This document shows, one piece after another, positions 51,673 through 63,356 of a stretch of 64,000 bases of DNA (its first letter is position 1; each line of letters begins with the position of its first letter). The DNA is from Tillandsia leiboldiana. Taxonomy: Eukaryota; Streptophyta; Magnoliopsida; Poales; Bromeliaceae. The position numbers and the translations under genes are program-made. Under the pieces are notes generated by a model that had not been told where the DNA came from, did no database searches, and saw nothing but the letters and a program-made list of their open reading frames with translations. The stretch spans positions 33,838,810-33,902,809 of the forward strand of contig CM055063.1 of NCBI GenBank assembly GCA_029204045.2, given 5' to 3'.

Positions 51673-53628
51673 TTAGAACTTAAGACAAGGAAAGATATCA
51701 CCTTTCCGAATCCAAAATCGTCGGATTTTGGGTTGTCTTGATTCGTTGTGGCCGGGAGATGATAGCTTTGACTGTTGGTCCACCTTAGGTCTTTGCCTCG
51801 CAATGATGCACTTGTATGATTGATGTTGTGGCTCAGACCTTTGGTGGGTTGAGTGAACTCCTTTAACTTGATGTGTCTTTTGATTCCGTTGAGTTCGCTC
51901 CGTAGATGAAGTTGCCGAAGAATTCCTCTTTCTCTCTTTCTGGCACATCTTCATCAAGTGTCCTTCAAGTCCACATTGGTGACAAGTTCTTCCTCTCAAT
52001 TTAGTTGTGGAACTTGAAGCCTTCACAGTTTGGTTCTTTTTAAATCCCAAACCAACCTTGTTTGTTTGACCTAATCCGGACATACAATCAAATTTCTTGG
52101 AACCAGTTGAAAGCCTTTGTATGTCGGATTTAAGTTGATGAACTTGCTTGGTCAAAGCTTGGTTGGTGACATGAATTTCCTCAAACTGTTTTTCTAGAAA
52201 ATCAATCTTGTTAATATGGGAATTAACGATCGTTTCCGATTGATTTATCTTTTCTTGGAGGATTTTATTATTATCCAATAAAAGCTCTCGTTCCTCCTCG
52301 AGATCATGAAGTTTGATCTTTAAAGCATGATTCTCGTCTTGAATCTCAAGTCATTGCTTCCTCAACTTCTTAATATGCTTGGCCATCTTCTTTGATTCCG
52401 TAAGAAGTTGTTGATATGCCTCAATGAGTTCTTCTTCGTCCGACTCCGCCTCACTTGATGACTCTCCATCGGATGTTGATGTTTCATGCAAAATCAAAGG
52501 AATAGAGTAAGTGATTAAAGATGATAAGAAAACATTAGAAGAGGGAATTTGAGAGGCATGAAAGGCAACGACTTTTTCCTCTTTACTTGAGGTCGATTCA
52601 TTAGAAGTAGAATCGTCCCAAGTTTTCGCTTGCAAAGCTTTCTGTTTATATGATTTCGGAGAAGGACAATCTGTTGAAATATGGCCGTAGCCTTTGCATC
52701 TATAACATTGGATTTCCCCTTCGAATTCATCTTTTTCCTTAGAAGGTTTTGCAGAGCTTTTGAGGTTAGAGGATTTAGAACCCGATGATCTTTTAGATGG
52801 TTTCGAGGATGAAGATCCATCGGTTCGATTCTTCCAAAACTTCCGACGAAATTTCTTTACGATCCGCGCCAATTGTTCTTTAAAATCGGCAAAAGAGATT
52901 TCATCGTCGGAACTTGATTCGCTATCTTCTTCCTTTGTTGATTTGAATGCAATACCTGTAAGCTTAGAAGAAGACTTGGAAGAAACTTGATTAGTAGGAA
53001 AAGTCATTTCATAAGTTTGCAAAGCACCTACTAATTCCTCTACTCTCATCTCATCCGGATGACTAACGGTTTCAATGGCGGTAACCTTTGCCCTAAACCG
53101 TTCCGGAAGAGTCCGAAGTATCTTTCTTATAATTCTCGACTTCGGGATCTTTTCTCCTAAATTAGCACAAGTATTGATCACATCTTGAAGTCTAGTGTAA
53201 TAATCTGTAAACAATTCATGCTCATCCATATGAATAGAGTCAAATTGACTTGTAAGCATCTGGAGCTTTTGAATTTTTACTAGATTAGTACCCTCATGTG
53301 TAATTTTGAGAATATCCCAAATTTCCTTCGCGGTTTCACACGCGGAAATTCGTGTGAACTCAGTCGAGGAAAGAGAATTAAATAAAGCGTTCATACCCTT
53401 CCCATTGTAAGAAGAACTTTCGAATTCCTCTTGGGACCATCTAGAGCGAGGTTTTGGAGTAGTAGAATTTCCTACTTCCTCAACAGGATGCACCCAACCG
53501 TATTCCACGGATTGCCATACCCGCTCATCAATTGCGATGAGAAAAGCTCTCATCCGCACTTTCCAATAAGCATAATTAGTCCCATCAAAAAGAGGAGGTC
53601 TATAAATATTACCACTTACACCCGACAT
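51673..53628 (-). pseudogene. gag: N1 gag, with one internal stop
   Basis: The start is the ATG at 53628 (MSGVSGNIYRPPLFDG), 21 bases inside the primer site; the frame is open further up into the primer site but without an ATG. Residues 10-240 are the copia-type Gag domain (YAYWKVRMRAFL, then AKEIWDIL and KIQKLQMLTSQFDS). A Ser/Lys-rich linker is followed by the knuckle CYRCKGYGHISTDC (near 52700). An acidic Ser-rich segment and a long coiled coil follow. TGA at 52351-52353 interrupts the coiled coil; N2 has CGA there. Downstream a second knuckle CHQCGLEGHLMKMC (near 51980) and a basic tail end at 51673, about where a Sirevirus protease would begin. Confidence 0.85.
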
Positions 53629-53648
53629 GATAGATAAACCTAAAACCC

Positions 53649-53660
53649 GCTCTGATACCA
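53649..53660 (-). other. Primer-binding site of N1 (initiator tRNA-Met)
   Basis: Minus strand TGGTATCAGAGC, exact, two bases from the LTR. Confidence 0.88.
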
Positions 53661-53662
53661 AT

Positions 53663-54820
53663 TGTAGATTTTTATAATATTAAGGATCCACATGGATCTA
53701 AATAGGTACTATCAAACAACTAGAGGGGGGGTGAATAGGTGTAATACTTATAAAACCAATCTCAGTGCAAAATAAAAACCAATACGGAAAATAAAAATAG
53801 CACACCGAGATATATGTGGAAACTCCAATCCAGGAGAAAAACCACGGGACCGACACGCAATAACAATCCACTAAGAAAAGAAGAATAACAAGGTGATTAC
53901 CGACTCCACGGACTCAACCCCTCCTTCAACTTCTTCGGACCTTGCGCTCCACCGATTTCACGTCCACTTCACACGTTCGAATCCACGAACGCCACTCGAA
54001 TCCACGAGCACACGTTTCGAATCCACGAAACGCCTTCAACACATCGAATCCACGATGCTACGTCGAATCCACAACGCAAACATGATAAAAGTTTCGATTG
54101 TGATCCTTTGCTTAGATTATCATTGAGGAACCGTAGAAGGAATCTCTAAGCAAAGACTAGATCAATTCGACAAAAGATAGATCTTGGAAGAACCGTCGAA
54201 TTGACCTAAAAGAGGCTATAAAGAATAACGATAAAAACCTAGCCTCTAGGGTTGCTCTCAAGTGTTTTATAAATTAATCGGTAGTTCTTGAGAAACCCTA
54301 AGTGTCTATTTATAGTTTAGAAACCTTTGGAAAGAGATAAGCATCAAAAACTGACTTAACAGAATTTTTCCCGCACGACGATCCAGATCGGATTTACGGC
54401 GATCCTGAGTGTCGTCTTTTTTTCAGCAATTCCTGAAAAAGAAGGTTCGGGATCCGGATCGGAATTCTGATCCGGATCGGTTCAGGATCAGAATTCTGAT
54501 CCGGACTCTGAACATCCAATTTGTCCAGTTTTTGATTTTTAAGCAATGAAAACTTATCCAAGTGTTTCTAAACTACACAAATGTATTCGGATCACTAAAA
54601 TTATTTAGTTAAACGTACCTGAATTCCGAATCCATTTTCCTTAAGATTGATGTATATGTTCCACAATTCTTCAACTTCAATTTTTTAAGACTCAAAACAC
54701 TGAGTGTCAACTTGAGATCTTGTTGAATCTTCTCTGAGTCTTCAATTGCTGATTGACAATTTGATCACTTCAAGACTCCGACTGAACTCATGAAATATGC
54801 CAACACAAAAAGCCGTAACA
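53663..54820 (-). repeat. 5' LTR of N1
   Basis: 1158 bp, minus strand TGTTACGG to TCTACA. Hairpin array at 53974-54075; in the last hairpin one arm reads CAACG, breaking a pair. The GATCC palindrome region is shorter than in the 3' LTR by one repeat. Confidence 0.9.
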
Positions 54821-54825
54821 AAGGT

Positions 54826-55879
54826 GACGTAGTGGGGGGCCCGCCGGTGGGGGGTTAAAGGCGCCAAGGTGAGAGCGGTGTGGTTTGTCGAGGCAGGTGC
54901 TCGGTCTGGTTTGCCGAGGCAGGTCCTCGGTCTGGTTTGTACGAGCGGTCTGGTTTGCCGAGGCAGGTGCTCGGTCTGGTTTGCCGAGGCAGGTGCTCGG
55001 TCTGGTGTGTACGAGTGGTGTGGTTTGCCGAGGCAGGTGCTCGGTCTGGTGTGTACGAGTGGTGTGGTTTGCCGAGGCAGGTGCTCGGTCTGGTTTGTAC
55101 AGGGGGGGTTACTATTGACTGCACGATGAGGGGTGCCGATGCTCCGGTTCTTTCGGTTTGCTTTATTTACAGTCTTTATAGCATGTTTTACTTTACTCTC
55201 TGTGTCACTGATTTCCCACGTTGTGACAGGTCCAGCTAGGGGTGAGAGCTGGGGTGACGGTGAGGCCACAACTTGAGGACTGTGGCCCTATTCAGGGCTA
55301 AGGACTTATTTACCTGTTTTTTGTTTATTTCATTTGGGTCAGTAGCTTACGTGAGTGGATACCTCTGTATGGTTGATGTGGATGTTGGGCTGGGAACGTA
55401 TTCATGTGGATGACTGTTTTACTCTATTACCTGCTAGCCGGCCGGTTGCAAATAACTTAAAAAGCTTTGCGAAAATGTTTTGAAAACATAGGTGTCGGGT
55501 GGGCACCGTTTTTAAAACCCTGTGGATTTATGGATTGCAAAAATATTTTGAAAAACATAGGTGTCGTGTGGGCACCGTTTTTAAAACTCTGTGAATTTAT
55601 CCTTTCAAAGTTAGTCGACCTCTTTAATTCCTGATGCAATGTGGTCTTTGCTTTCCTTTACTTATGTGCACTAGCATGGTTAAAGTGAACGTTGTGGTTG
55701 TGATGCCGTGCTTATACAGAGGAGACTCTGCCCGTTTGCGGGGTGAATTTGTATATGCGGCGGATCTGGGCACGCACCAGGGAAAAGGGGTTTAAAGAAA
55801 AAAATATATATATATATCACAAATTCGTTTTGATTTCTTGTGCTTGCCTACCACTTATTTAAAACCCCGGGGCGTGACA
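54826..55879 (+). repeat. 3' LTR of G4, right part
   Basis: Continues the LTR after N1 and ends CCCCGGGGCGTGACA. It holds a minisatellite (54885-55105), an acceptor-like GTTGTGACAG (55229), a 30-base predicted exon, a donor ACG|GTGAGG (55260), and a segment with AACATAGGTGTCG...GGGCACCGTTTT repeated twice (55480-55590). Confidence 0.85.
54885..55105 (+). repeat. Minisatellite in the G4 LTR
   Basis: About seven units built from TGGTTTGCCGAGGCAGG and TGCTCGGTC, some with an added TGTACGAGTGG. Overlapping open frames on both strands are by-products. Confidence 0.85.
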
Positions 55880-57358
55880 GAGGTGCTTACATAACCCAAT
55901 CTTAGTGACTGCCACATCGGGTCCAGTCAAGCCTGTGCCCCCTAGTGTATCAACCAGGGCGTCCCATCGGACTATCTCAGTATCACGCAAAGCGACCTCT
56001 AGGGTTCAGAACTACCAGCTATAACAACAGATAAACTAGACATGCTAAGCATGCATACAATAGCATTAGAGGGCATTCCACAAAGTTTGGAAGAATTCCA
56101 ACCCACCTAGATCGCTATCCACTGGCCAAGCCGAAGTCGGTGAAGTGTGGAGTCGCTCTCTGTCAAGAAATAGCCGGAACAACACCTCGGCACCCAGTCG
56201 CGCGCACCTCTGCCAACGTCCAAGGGAAACCTCCAGGAGCTCACAACACACTCCCAAGGCCTCAAGTCATGTCCCTCTAGGCTCAGGTCAACACCACAGC
56301 CCAACTCCGCCAAGCCCACAGCACACCCTGTCCAAGCTCCATGTCGCTCCACCTAGTGAACAGGGCAACGCCTCGCTCCTTGATTCACGCAGCACCCAGC
56401 TGCTCCGCACAGCTCAGAGAAGAAGAAAGGAGGAAGGAAAACCAATACCAATCTCAAAATCCAAAGCCTCAGCCAAAAATCCAAAATCCAAGAAAAATTT
56501 GATAACTCGGAAAAAAGCACAGTACTCTCCTCCGATGCCGAACTCCTCGCGAAAGCTCCAATCTGAGATTTCCTCAATAGGACAAGCTCTCCTCCAAGCT
56601 CACGATCAAAATCCGAAGCTTCACCCCAAAGAAAATCCTCCAAGACTCTCTGTTGAAGCTCCTCTGGTGAGCTCTTCAGGCAACAATGGTGGCTTGCTGC
56701 TGCTGCTGAGGGGGGAAGAATAAGAAGAAGATGGAGAGGGAGAAGATGGAAAAGATGGTGATGGGATATAAGTAGACCAACTCTCTCCCACTCTCTGGCA
56801 TCACACGTGCAGCCTACAAGTACACCATTATGTCAGCTGGTGAGAAAACCCGCGGAACATCCAGAAACACTAACCTGTCCACGCAAGAAAAATCGGGTTT
56901 CGGGCGTCCCAAAACTAGGACCGGGCGCCCTAAACCACGGCACAGTAACTCTCGGGTGCTTCCCTGGCTGCCCTCTCCTTTAGAGTAGACAGCCTGAATC
57001 CTCATTGGAGTGTCGGATCCTCTCCTCAGTTCTACGAGCGCCCTAAACAAAGGTCCAATGCTACAGTGAATCACCACAGATCTCACCATCAGCCAAAAAT
57101 ATGAACAAATCGTAACCATCCAATCCTCGGCCTGCTACAGTAACTTTCGGGCGCCCGCACCCGAGTTCCGCAACTTTCGGGCGTTCGGAATTTCTCCTTA
57201 GGCGCTTGAAAATCCTGAAACAACCAGTTTCAGCTATTTTGTGGTCCTAAGTCCGTTTTTCGCGCCATTTGCGCATCCAACGACACTCACACTACCCAAG
57301 GATCTACATATGCTCACATGGGCTCACCCGAACCGTTACTTACCCCCGGTACTCTACA
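55880..57358 (-). repeat. 3' LTR of G6, truncated
   Basis: The minus strand starts TGTAGAGTACCGG at 57358, preceded by the tract TCAGGGGAGGA. About 1.48 kb remain. A TATA-like CTTATATCCC lies near 56768 (minus sense). A plus-strand open frame at 56145-56723 has no features of a real protein. Confidence 0.75.
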
Positions 57359-57369
57359 TCCTCCCCTGA

Positions 57370-58631
57370 TTCAAAAAGTTTCGTCCTCGAAACTAAAAAT
57401 CCATACCTCAGGAGGGTGTCTCAAACAAATGGGGATAGAAAATCCTCAACTCATCCTCAGGTTCCAAAGTGGCCTCTCGCTCATCATGATGGCTCTACTG
57501 GACCTTCACAAAACGTATGACCCAATTGTGCAATTCTTTAGTCTCCTGGGCAAGAATTCACATCGGTCGCTCCTGATAGCTCAAATCCTCGTCCAGCTCC
57601 AAGGAAGTGAAGTCTATAACATACGAGGGATCAAAAACATACTTCCTCAGGACGGATACATGAAAGACATCATGGGTGCCTGCTAATCGTGGCGGTAGCG
57701 CAACACGATAAGCAACTGGTCCAATGCGCTCCAATACCTCAAACGGGCCAATGAACCGCGGACTGAGCTTTCTGTATACTCCAAATTGGCGTATCCCTCG
57801 GGATGGCGAGACTTCCAGGAAAAGAGGATCTCCAGTTTGAAACTCTAAGTCTCGCCACCTCCTATCGGCATAACTCCTCTGCCAGCTCTGGGCGGTCACT
57901 AAATGTCGCCGAATAACCTTGACCTTTTCTTCAGCTTCCAATAGCAAGTCGGGTCCTAAGGTCTTCCTTTCACCTATGTCACTCCAAAATAATGGCGATT
58001 GACATTTGCGTCCATACAACGCTTCAAATGGAGCCATCTGAATGCTCGCCTGGAAGCTATTGTTGTACGCAAACTCAGGCAATCTCAAATGTCGATTCAA
58101 ACTGCCACTAAACCTCAGGACACATGCTCTCAACATATCCTCAAGAGTCTGAATGGTCCGCTCGGACTGTCCATCAGTCTGTGGGCGAAAGGCGGTGCTG
58201 AAACGAAGCTGGGTCCCTAAGGCTGTCTACAGACTCCTCCAGAAATGCAATGTGAACCTCGAGTCCCTATCAGATATAATCGAGGTTGGTACATGATGCA
58301 GCCTCACAATCTCATCCAAGTATAGCTGTGCTAACCTTTCCAGAGTCCAACTCGACTGTATAGGCAGAAAATGGGTTGATTTGGTCAATCGATCAACAAT
58401 CACCCAAATAACATCAGCTCCACTCTGTGACCTCGGTAATCCAACAATAAAGTCCATGGTCACATGATCCCATTTTCATTCAGGAATTGGAAGGCTTTGC
58501 ATCAACACACATCCTAAATCGTTGTGGGAGGCATCACTGTAGATCACAAATCCCTCTCCCATCACTGGTAATGCAAGGATCGCCGCCGATATCAATCTCA
58601 ACTTCAGCTCATCGAAGCTCTGCTGGCACTG
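57370..58631 (-). pseudogene. pol: G6 pol remnant with RNase H fused to integrase
   Basis: Minus sense: QQSFDELKLR and IYSDASHNDLGCVLMQ (RNase H, 58620-58500) run straight into SLPIPE and MDFIVGLPRS (integrase, near 58460), a deletion of some 250 codons. SDRDSRFTLHFW follows near 58255, then frame changes and FAYNNSFQASIQMAPFEALYG near 58070. VFHVSVLRKYV lies near 57640. The chromodomain-like end is readable in frame with stops down to about 57400. Confidence 0.85.
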
Positions 58632-59826
58632 TGTAGGTTTTTAATTATTAAGGATCCACACGGATCTAAATAGGTACTATCAAACAACTAGAGGGGGGGT
58701 GAATAGGTGTAATACTTATAAAACCAATCTCAGTGCAAAATAAAAACCAACGCGGAAAATAAAAATAGCACACCGAGATATACGTGGAAACTCCAATCCA
58801 GGAGAAAAACCACGGGACCAACACGCAATAACAATCCACTAAGAAAAGAAGAATAACAAGGTGATTACCGACTCCACGGACTCAACCCCTCCTTCAACTT
58901 CTTCGGACCTTGCGCTCCACCGATTGCACGTCCACTGCACACGTTCGAATCCACGAACGCCACTCGAATCCACGAGCACACGTTTTGAATCCACGAAACG
59001 CCTTCAACACATCGAATCCACGATGCTACGTCGAATCCACGACGAAAACGGCCGATATAGAATATAGGCTTCGATGGTGATCCTTTGCTTAGATTATCAT
59101 TGAGGAACCGTAGAAGGAATCTCTAAGCAAAGACTAGATCAATTCGACAAAAGATAGATCTTGGAAGAACCGTCGAATTGACCTAAAAGAGGCTATAAAG
59201 AAGAACGATAAAAACCTAGCCTCTAGGGTTGCTCTCAAGTGTTTTATAAATTAATCGGTAGTTCTTGAGAAACCCTAAGTGTCTATTTATAGTTTAGAAA
59301 CCTTTGGAAAGAGATAATCATCAAAAACTGACTTAATAGAAATTTTCCCGCACGACGATCCGGACTGGATTGGCTGATCCGGACTGTCGTCTTTTTTTTC
59401 CGCAATTCCTGAAAAAACAAGGTTCGGGATCCGGACTGAAACATGAATACGATCCGGACTGAAACAGGAATCCGATCCGGACTGGTTCAGGACTGGAATT
59501 CTGATCCGGACTCTGAACATCCAATTTGTCCAGTTTTTGATTTTTAAGCAATGAAAACTTATCCAAGTGTTTCTAAACTACACAAATGTATTCGGATCAC
59601 CAAAATTATTTAGTTAAACGTACCTGATCAATCCGAATCCATTTTCTATAAGATTGATGTATATGATCCACAATTCTTCAACTTCAATCTTCAAGACTCA
59701 AAACACTGAGTGTCAACTTGAGCTCTTGTTGAATCTTCTCTGAGTCTTTGATTGCTGATTGACAATTTGATCACTTCAAGACTCCGACTCAACTCACGAA
59801 ATATGCCAACACAAAAAGCCGTAACA
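58632..59826 (-). repeat. 3' LTR of N2
   Basis: 1195 bp. Palindromes (59355-59515) are of mixed type GATCCGGACT, different from N1. TATA box at 59284-59291. Hairpin array at 58942-59045; in the third hairpin C to T leaves a wobble pair. Confidence 0.9.
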
Positions 59827-59840
59827 ATCTCCCCCTTTGG

Positions 59841-61252
59841 CAATTTCGTGACAAAACCCAAAAATACATAAAACGCTCAAGACACTCATCTTAAACCAAA
59901 AAATCGAAACTCAATGTCATCACCAAAACATTGACTTTCTTTGCGCGAAAGATCCAATAAATAAAAATAACATTTGAACCAGTCTTAGAACAAACTCTAT
60001 GACTTAGGACTTGGAGTCTTAAAGTGATGTAGATCATTTGATTCGTCCTTTTGGTTCTTTTTGTTTTTCGGCTCCTTTTTCGTCATCTCTTTTCTTTTTC
60101 TCCCCCTATCTTGAGCATCTCTGTTCTCCCCCTATCTCTGTTCTCCCCCTTTTTGTCACAAATTGTCAAACAGTGAATATAGGCAAAAAGAAATCACTAA
60201 CAACATTAGTTCATAGAGAAAGAGAGATAAAAGCTCAGTTCCGGTATATAACAAAAACACAGATTTTGAAATATTTGAATTACCGATTTGTATTCCATTA
60301 AGAAAACAATTTAAGTGCTTGAAAATAATATGAGATCACATAAATGTCATTCAATCCAATTAATTTTACAAAAATTAGAAAGATTTACTCTGAAATCATG
60401 AAAAGCAAAGATAAAACATTATAAACATTTTTCATGTTATATTCGTCAAACACAAGTCATCAAAAATAACCTAGAGATCCAAACTCTATCAAGATGTAAC
60501 GGATTTACAAAGATGACTTATAGAGATTTCCAAATGACATCAATTTTGAATTTTACCCTTCTAAATTGAGATATGCACTAAAATACCTAAGGGTGGCTCT
60601 TTGAGCATCTTTCAACTATCCCACCTTACACCAACCAGGAGATTGTTCAAAATATAAGAACTTTGAATATGATCTCCAAATGCTTCATCTAAAGATTTTT
60701 TCAAAAAAATATTTTTCAAACATCCAAAATATGTGGTAGCTTCACACACAAACCAGACGACCGGGGTGGCAGCTCTTTCCAACATGTGGTGGTAGTTTTC
60801 ACACTCCTTTTGGATGTAACTCTTTCCACATCTTTTGCAATTCATTTCATTACCCTTGTAAGAAAATACAATCTCTTATGTGAAAGAATTAAATCCCAAA
60901 TTTTAGTCTATCGGTTGTCTCACGTTTATCACAAAGAATTCACACAACCGAGATAGGTTAAGCATCTAAAGATCACACATGATTACTAAAATTTGATGAA
61001 TATAATTATCAAAAACTCCTATAATGAAATATCTTCAAGAATTATGATTATAGAGTAAAGTTGATAATTCATATAAAATTAAATTGGAGTGATTGACAGT
61101 GAAACCCTTTGTATCCAATGCACTTGTTCGTTAAAACCCTTTTGTTTAAAAACAAAACATAAAAACGAAGAGCATTGAAAACATGTAATGCAGAGATTCA
61201 GAAAAATATGAAAGGAAAACCAATCAAAGCATTACATACAGTCATAAGCTGT
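59841..61252 (-). other. Non-coding interior of N2
   Basis: Polypurine-like tracts at 60100-60155 and the conserved block at 60590-60840, as in N1. A 77-codon minus-strand frame (60845-60612) covers the block: it begins MNCKRCGKSY and contains ECENYHHM. The matching frame in N1 lacks the long C-terminus, so I treat it as non-coding. Confidence 0.65.
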
Positions 61253-63207
61253 TTAGAACTTAAGATAAGGAAAGATATCACCTTTCCGAAACCAAAATCG
61301 TCGGATTTTGGGTTGTCTTGATTCATTGTGGTTGGGAGATGATAGCTTTGACTGTTGATCCACCTTAGGTCTTTGCCTCGCAATGATCCACTTGTATGAT
61401 TGATGTTGTGGCTCGGACCTTTGGTGGTTTGAGTGAACTCCTTTGACTTGATGAGTCTTTTGATTCCGTTGAGTTCGCTCCGTAGATGAAGTTGTCGAAG
61501 AATTCCTCTTTCTCTTTTTCGGGCACGACTTCATCAAGTGTCCTTCAAGTCCACATTGGTGACAAGTTCTTCCTTTCAATTTAGTTGTGGAACTTGAAGC
61601 CTTCACAGTTTGGTTCTTTTTAAATCCCAAACCAACCTTCCTTGTTTGACCTAATCCGCATATACAATCAAATTTCGTGGAACCGGTTGAAAGCCTTTGT
61701 ATGTTGGATTTAAGTTGATGAACTTGCTTGGTCAAGGCTTGGTTGGTGACATGAATTTCCTCAAACTGTTTTTCTAGAAAATCAATCTTGTTAATGTGGG
61801 AATTAACGACCGTTTCCGATTGATTTATCTTTTCTTGGAGGATTTTATTATTATCCAGTAAAAGCTCTCGTTCCTCCTCGAGATCATGAAGTTTGATCTT
61901 TAAAACATGATTCTCGTCTTGAATCTCAAGTCGTTGCTTCCTCAACTTCTTAATATGCTTGTCCATCTTCTTTGATTCCGTAAGAAGTTGTTGATATGCC
62001 TCAACGAGTTCTTCTTCGTCCGACTCCCCCTCACTTGATGACTCTCCACCGGATGTTGATGTTTCATGCAAAATCAAAGGAATAGAGTCAGTGATTAAAG
62101 ATGATAAGCAAACATTAGAAGAGGGAATATGAGAGGCATGTAAGGCAACGACTTTTTCCTCTTTACTTGAGGTCGATTCATTAGAAGTAGAATCATCCCA
62201 AGTTTTCGCTTGCAAAGCCTTCTTTATATATGATTTCGAAGAGGGACAATCTGTTGAAATATGGTCGTAGCCTTTGCATCGATAACATTGGATTTCCCTT
62301 TCGAATTCATCTTTTTCCTTAGAAGGTTTTGCAGAGCTTTTGAGGTTAGAGGATTTAGAACCCGATGATCCTTTAGTTGGTTTCGAGGATGAAGATCCAT
62401 CGGTTCGATTCTTCCAAAACTTCCGACGAAATTTCTTTACGATCTGCGCCAATTGTTCTTCAAAATCGGCAAAAGAGATTTCATCGTCGGAACTTGATTC
62501 GCTATCTTCTTCCTTTGTTGATTTGAATGCAATACCTGTAAGCTTAGAAGAAGACTTGGAAGAAACTTGATTAGTAGGAAAAGTCATTTCATAAGTTTGC
62601 AAAGCACCTACTAATTCCTCTACTCTCATCTCATCCGGATGACTTACGGTTTCAAAGGCGGTAACCTTTGCCCTAAACCGTTCCGGAAGAGTCCGAAGTA
62701 TCTTTCTTACAATTCTCGACTCCGGGATCTTTTCTCCTAAATTAGCACAAGTATTGATCACATCTTGAAGTCTAGTGTAATCATCTGTAAACAATTCATG
62801 CTCATCCATATGAATAGAGTCAAATTGACTTGTAAGCATCTGGAGCTTTTGAATTTTTACTAGATTAGTACCCTCATGTGTAATTTTGAGAATATCCCAA
62901 ATTTCCTTCGCGGTTTCACACGCGGAAATTCGTGTGAATTCAGTCGAGGAAAGAGAATTAAATAAAGCGTTCATACCCTTCCCATTGTAAGAAGAACTTT
63001 CGAATTCCTCTTGGGACCATCTAGAGCGAGGTTTTGGGGTAGTAGAATTTCCTACTTCCTCAACAGGATGCACCCAACCGTATTCCACGGATTGCCATAC
63101 CCGCTCATCAATTGCGATGAGAAAAGCTCTCATCCGCACTTTCCAAAAGCATAATTAGTCCCATCAAAAAGAGGAGGTCTATAAATATTACCACTTCCAC
63201 CCGACAT
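61253..63207 (-). pseudogene. gag: N2 gag, one-base loss near the N-terminus
   Basis: The ATG at 63207 (MSGGSGNIYRPP) is followed by loss of one T near 63146, relative to N1, that breaks the frame after about 20 codons. From there a frame of 628 codons runs uninterrupted to 61253: Gag domain, knuckle CYRCKGYDHISTDC, acidic Ser-rich segment, long coiled coil without the N1 stop, second knuckle CHQCGLEGHLMKSC and basic tail. An internal ATG at 63139 could start a protein lacking only the first 24 or so residues. Confidence 0.85.
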
Positions 63208-63227
63208 GATAGATAAACCTAAAACCC

Positions 63228-63239
63228 TCTCTGATACCA
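63228..63239 (-). other. Primer-binding site of N2
   Basis: Minus strand TGGTATCAGAGA; the last base differs from the N1 site. Confidence 0.8.
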
Positions 63240-63241
63240 AT

Positions 63242-63356
63242 TGTAGGTTTTTAATTATTAAGGATCCACACGGATCTAAATAGGTACTATCAAACAACTA
63301 GAGGGGGGGTGAATAGGTGTATTACTTATAAAACCAATCTCAGTGCAAAATAAAAA
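63242..63356 (-). repeat. 5' LTR of N2, first 115 bases
   Basis: Matches 58632-58750. It stops at ATAAAAA, where TGTCACGCCCC of a gypsy LTR begins. Confidence 0.9.

Larger units (their letters stand above)
48961..54820 (-). mobile_element. N1: gag-only, pol-less Sirevirus-related element
   Basis: Complete element of 5860 bp with LTRs 48961-50138 and 53663-54820, and AAGGT duplicated at 48956-48960 and 54821-54825. In the minus sense it has a primer site (53660-53649), a gag frame (53628-51673) and 1.5 kb of AT-rich non-coding sequence before the polypurine tract (50152-50139). There is no protease, integrase, RT or RNase H. LTR start (TGTTACGGC), polypurine flank (TTTTGTCACGAAA) and hairpin array match the Sirevirus copies. 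It resembles the described TR-GAG class of non-autonomous elements and would need enzymes in trans. Confidence 0.92.
44956..55879 (+). mobile_element. G4: deleted Ty3/gypsy element with N1 nested in its 3' LTR
   Basis: Worn pol sequence (45130-47212), polypurine tract (47231-47248) and a 3' LTR 47249-48960 plus 54826-55879 (2766 bp without N1). The left boundary is unclear: G3 lies inserted at 44955, and the 5' half may be the unassigned DNA at 32494-33960. LTR and integrase are of the G5 family. Confidence 0.75.
55880..58631 (-). mobile_element. G6: minus-strand Ty3/gypsy fragment
   Basis: Minus sense: an RNase H scrap (58631-58498), integrase and chromodomain-like end (58497-57370), polypurine tract, and the start of the 3' LTR (57358-55880), which is cut where G4 ends. 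G4 therefore lies inside the G6 LTR, and N2 interrupts its RNase H at 58631. The left duplication of N2 would be CACTG (58627-58631). Confidence 0.78.
58632..63356 (-). mobile_element. N2: second gag-only Sirevirus-related element
   Basis: Same family and strand as N1: 3' LTR 58632-59826, polypurine tract 59827-59840, non-coding interior, gag 63207-61253, primer site 63239-63228, and the first 115 bases (plus-strand order) of the 5' LTR (63242-63356), where another LTR is inserted. The primer site has one change (TGGTATCAGAGA). Confidence 0.9.

Noticed and set aside
53629..53661. Upstream extension of N1 gag starting in the primer site
   Set aside because: The extension begins with TTG and reads through the tRNA primer site; the conserved ATG at 53628 is the natural start.
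54742..55269. Repetitive frame with Leu-Pro-Arg-Gln repeats
   Set aside because: It is the translation of the G4 LTR minisatellite across the N1 junction and cannot be an old gene.
56145..56723. Plus-strand 192-codon frame in the G6 LTR
   Set aside because: Low-complexity Ser/Pro/Lys sequence lying antisense in an LTR, with no family motif.
60612..60845. 77-codon frame with CKRCGKSY as a third zinc knuckle
   Set aside because: The knuckle His is missing and the frame is not kept in N1 or SireB; similarity is at the nucleotide level over a conserved non-coding block.
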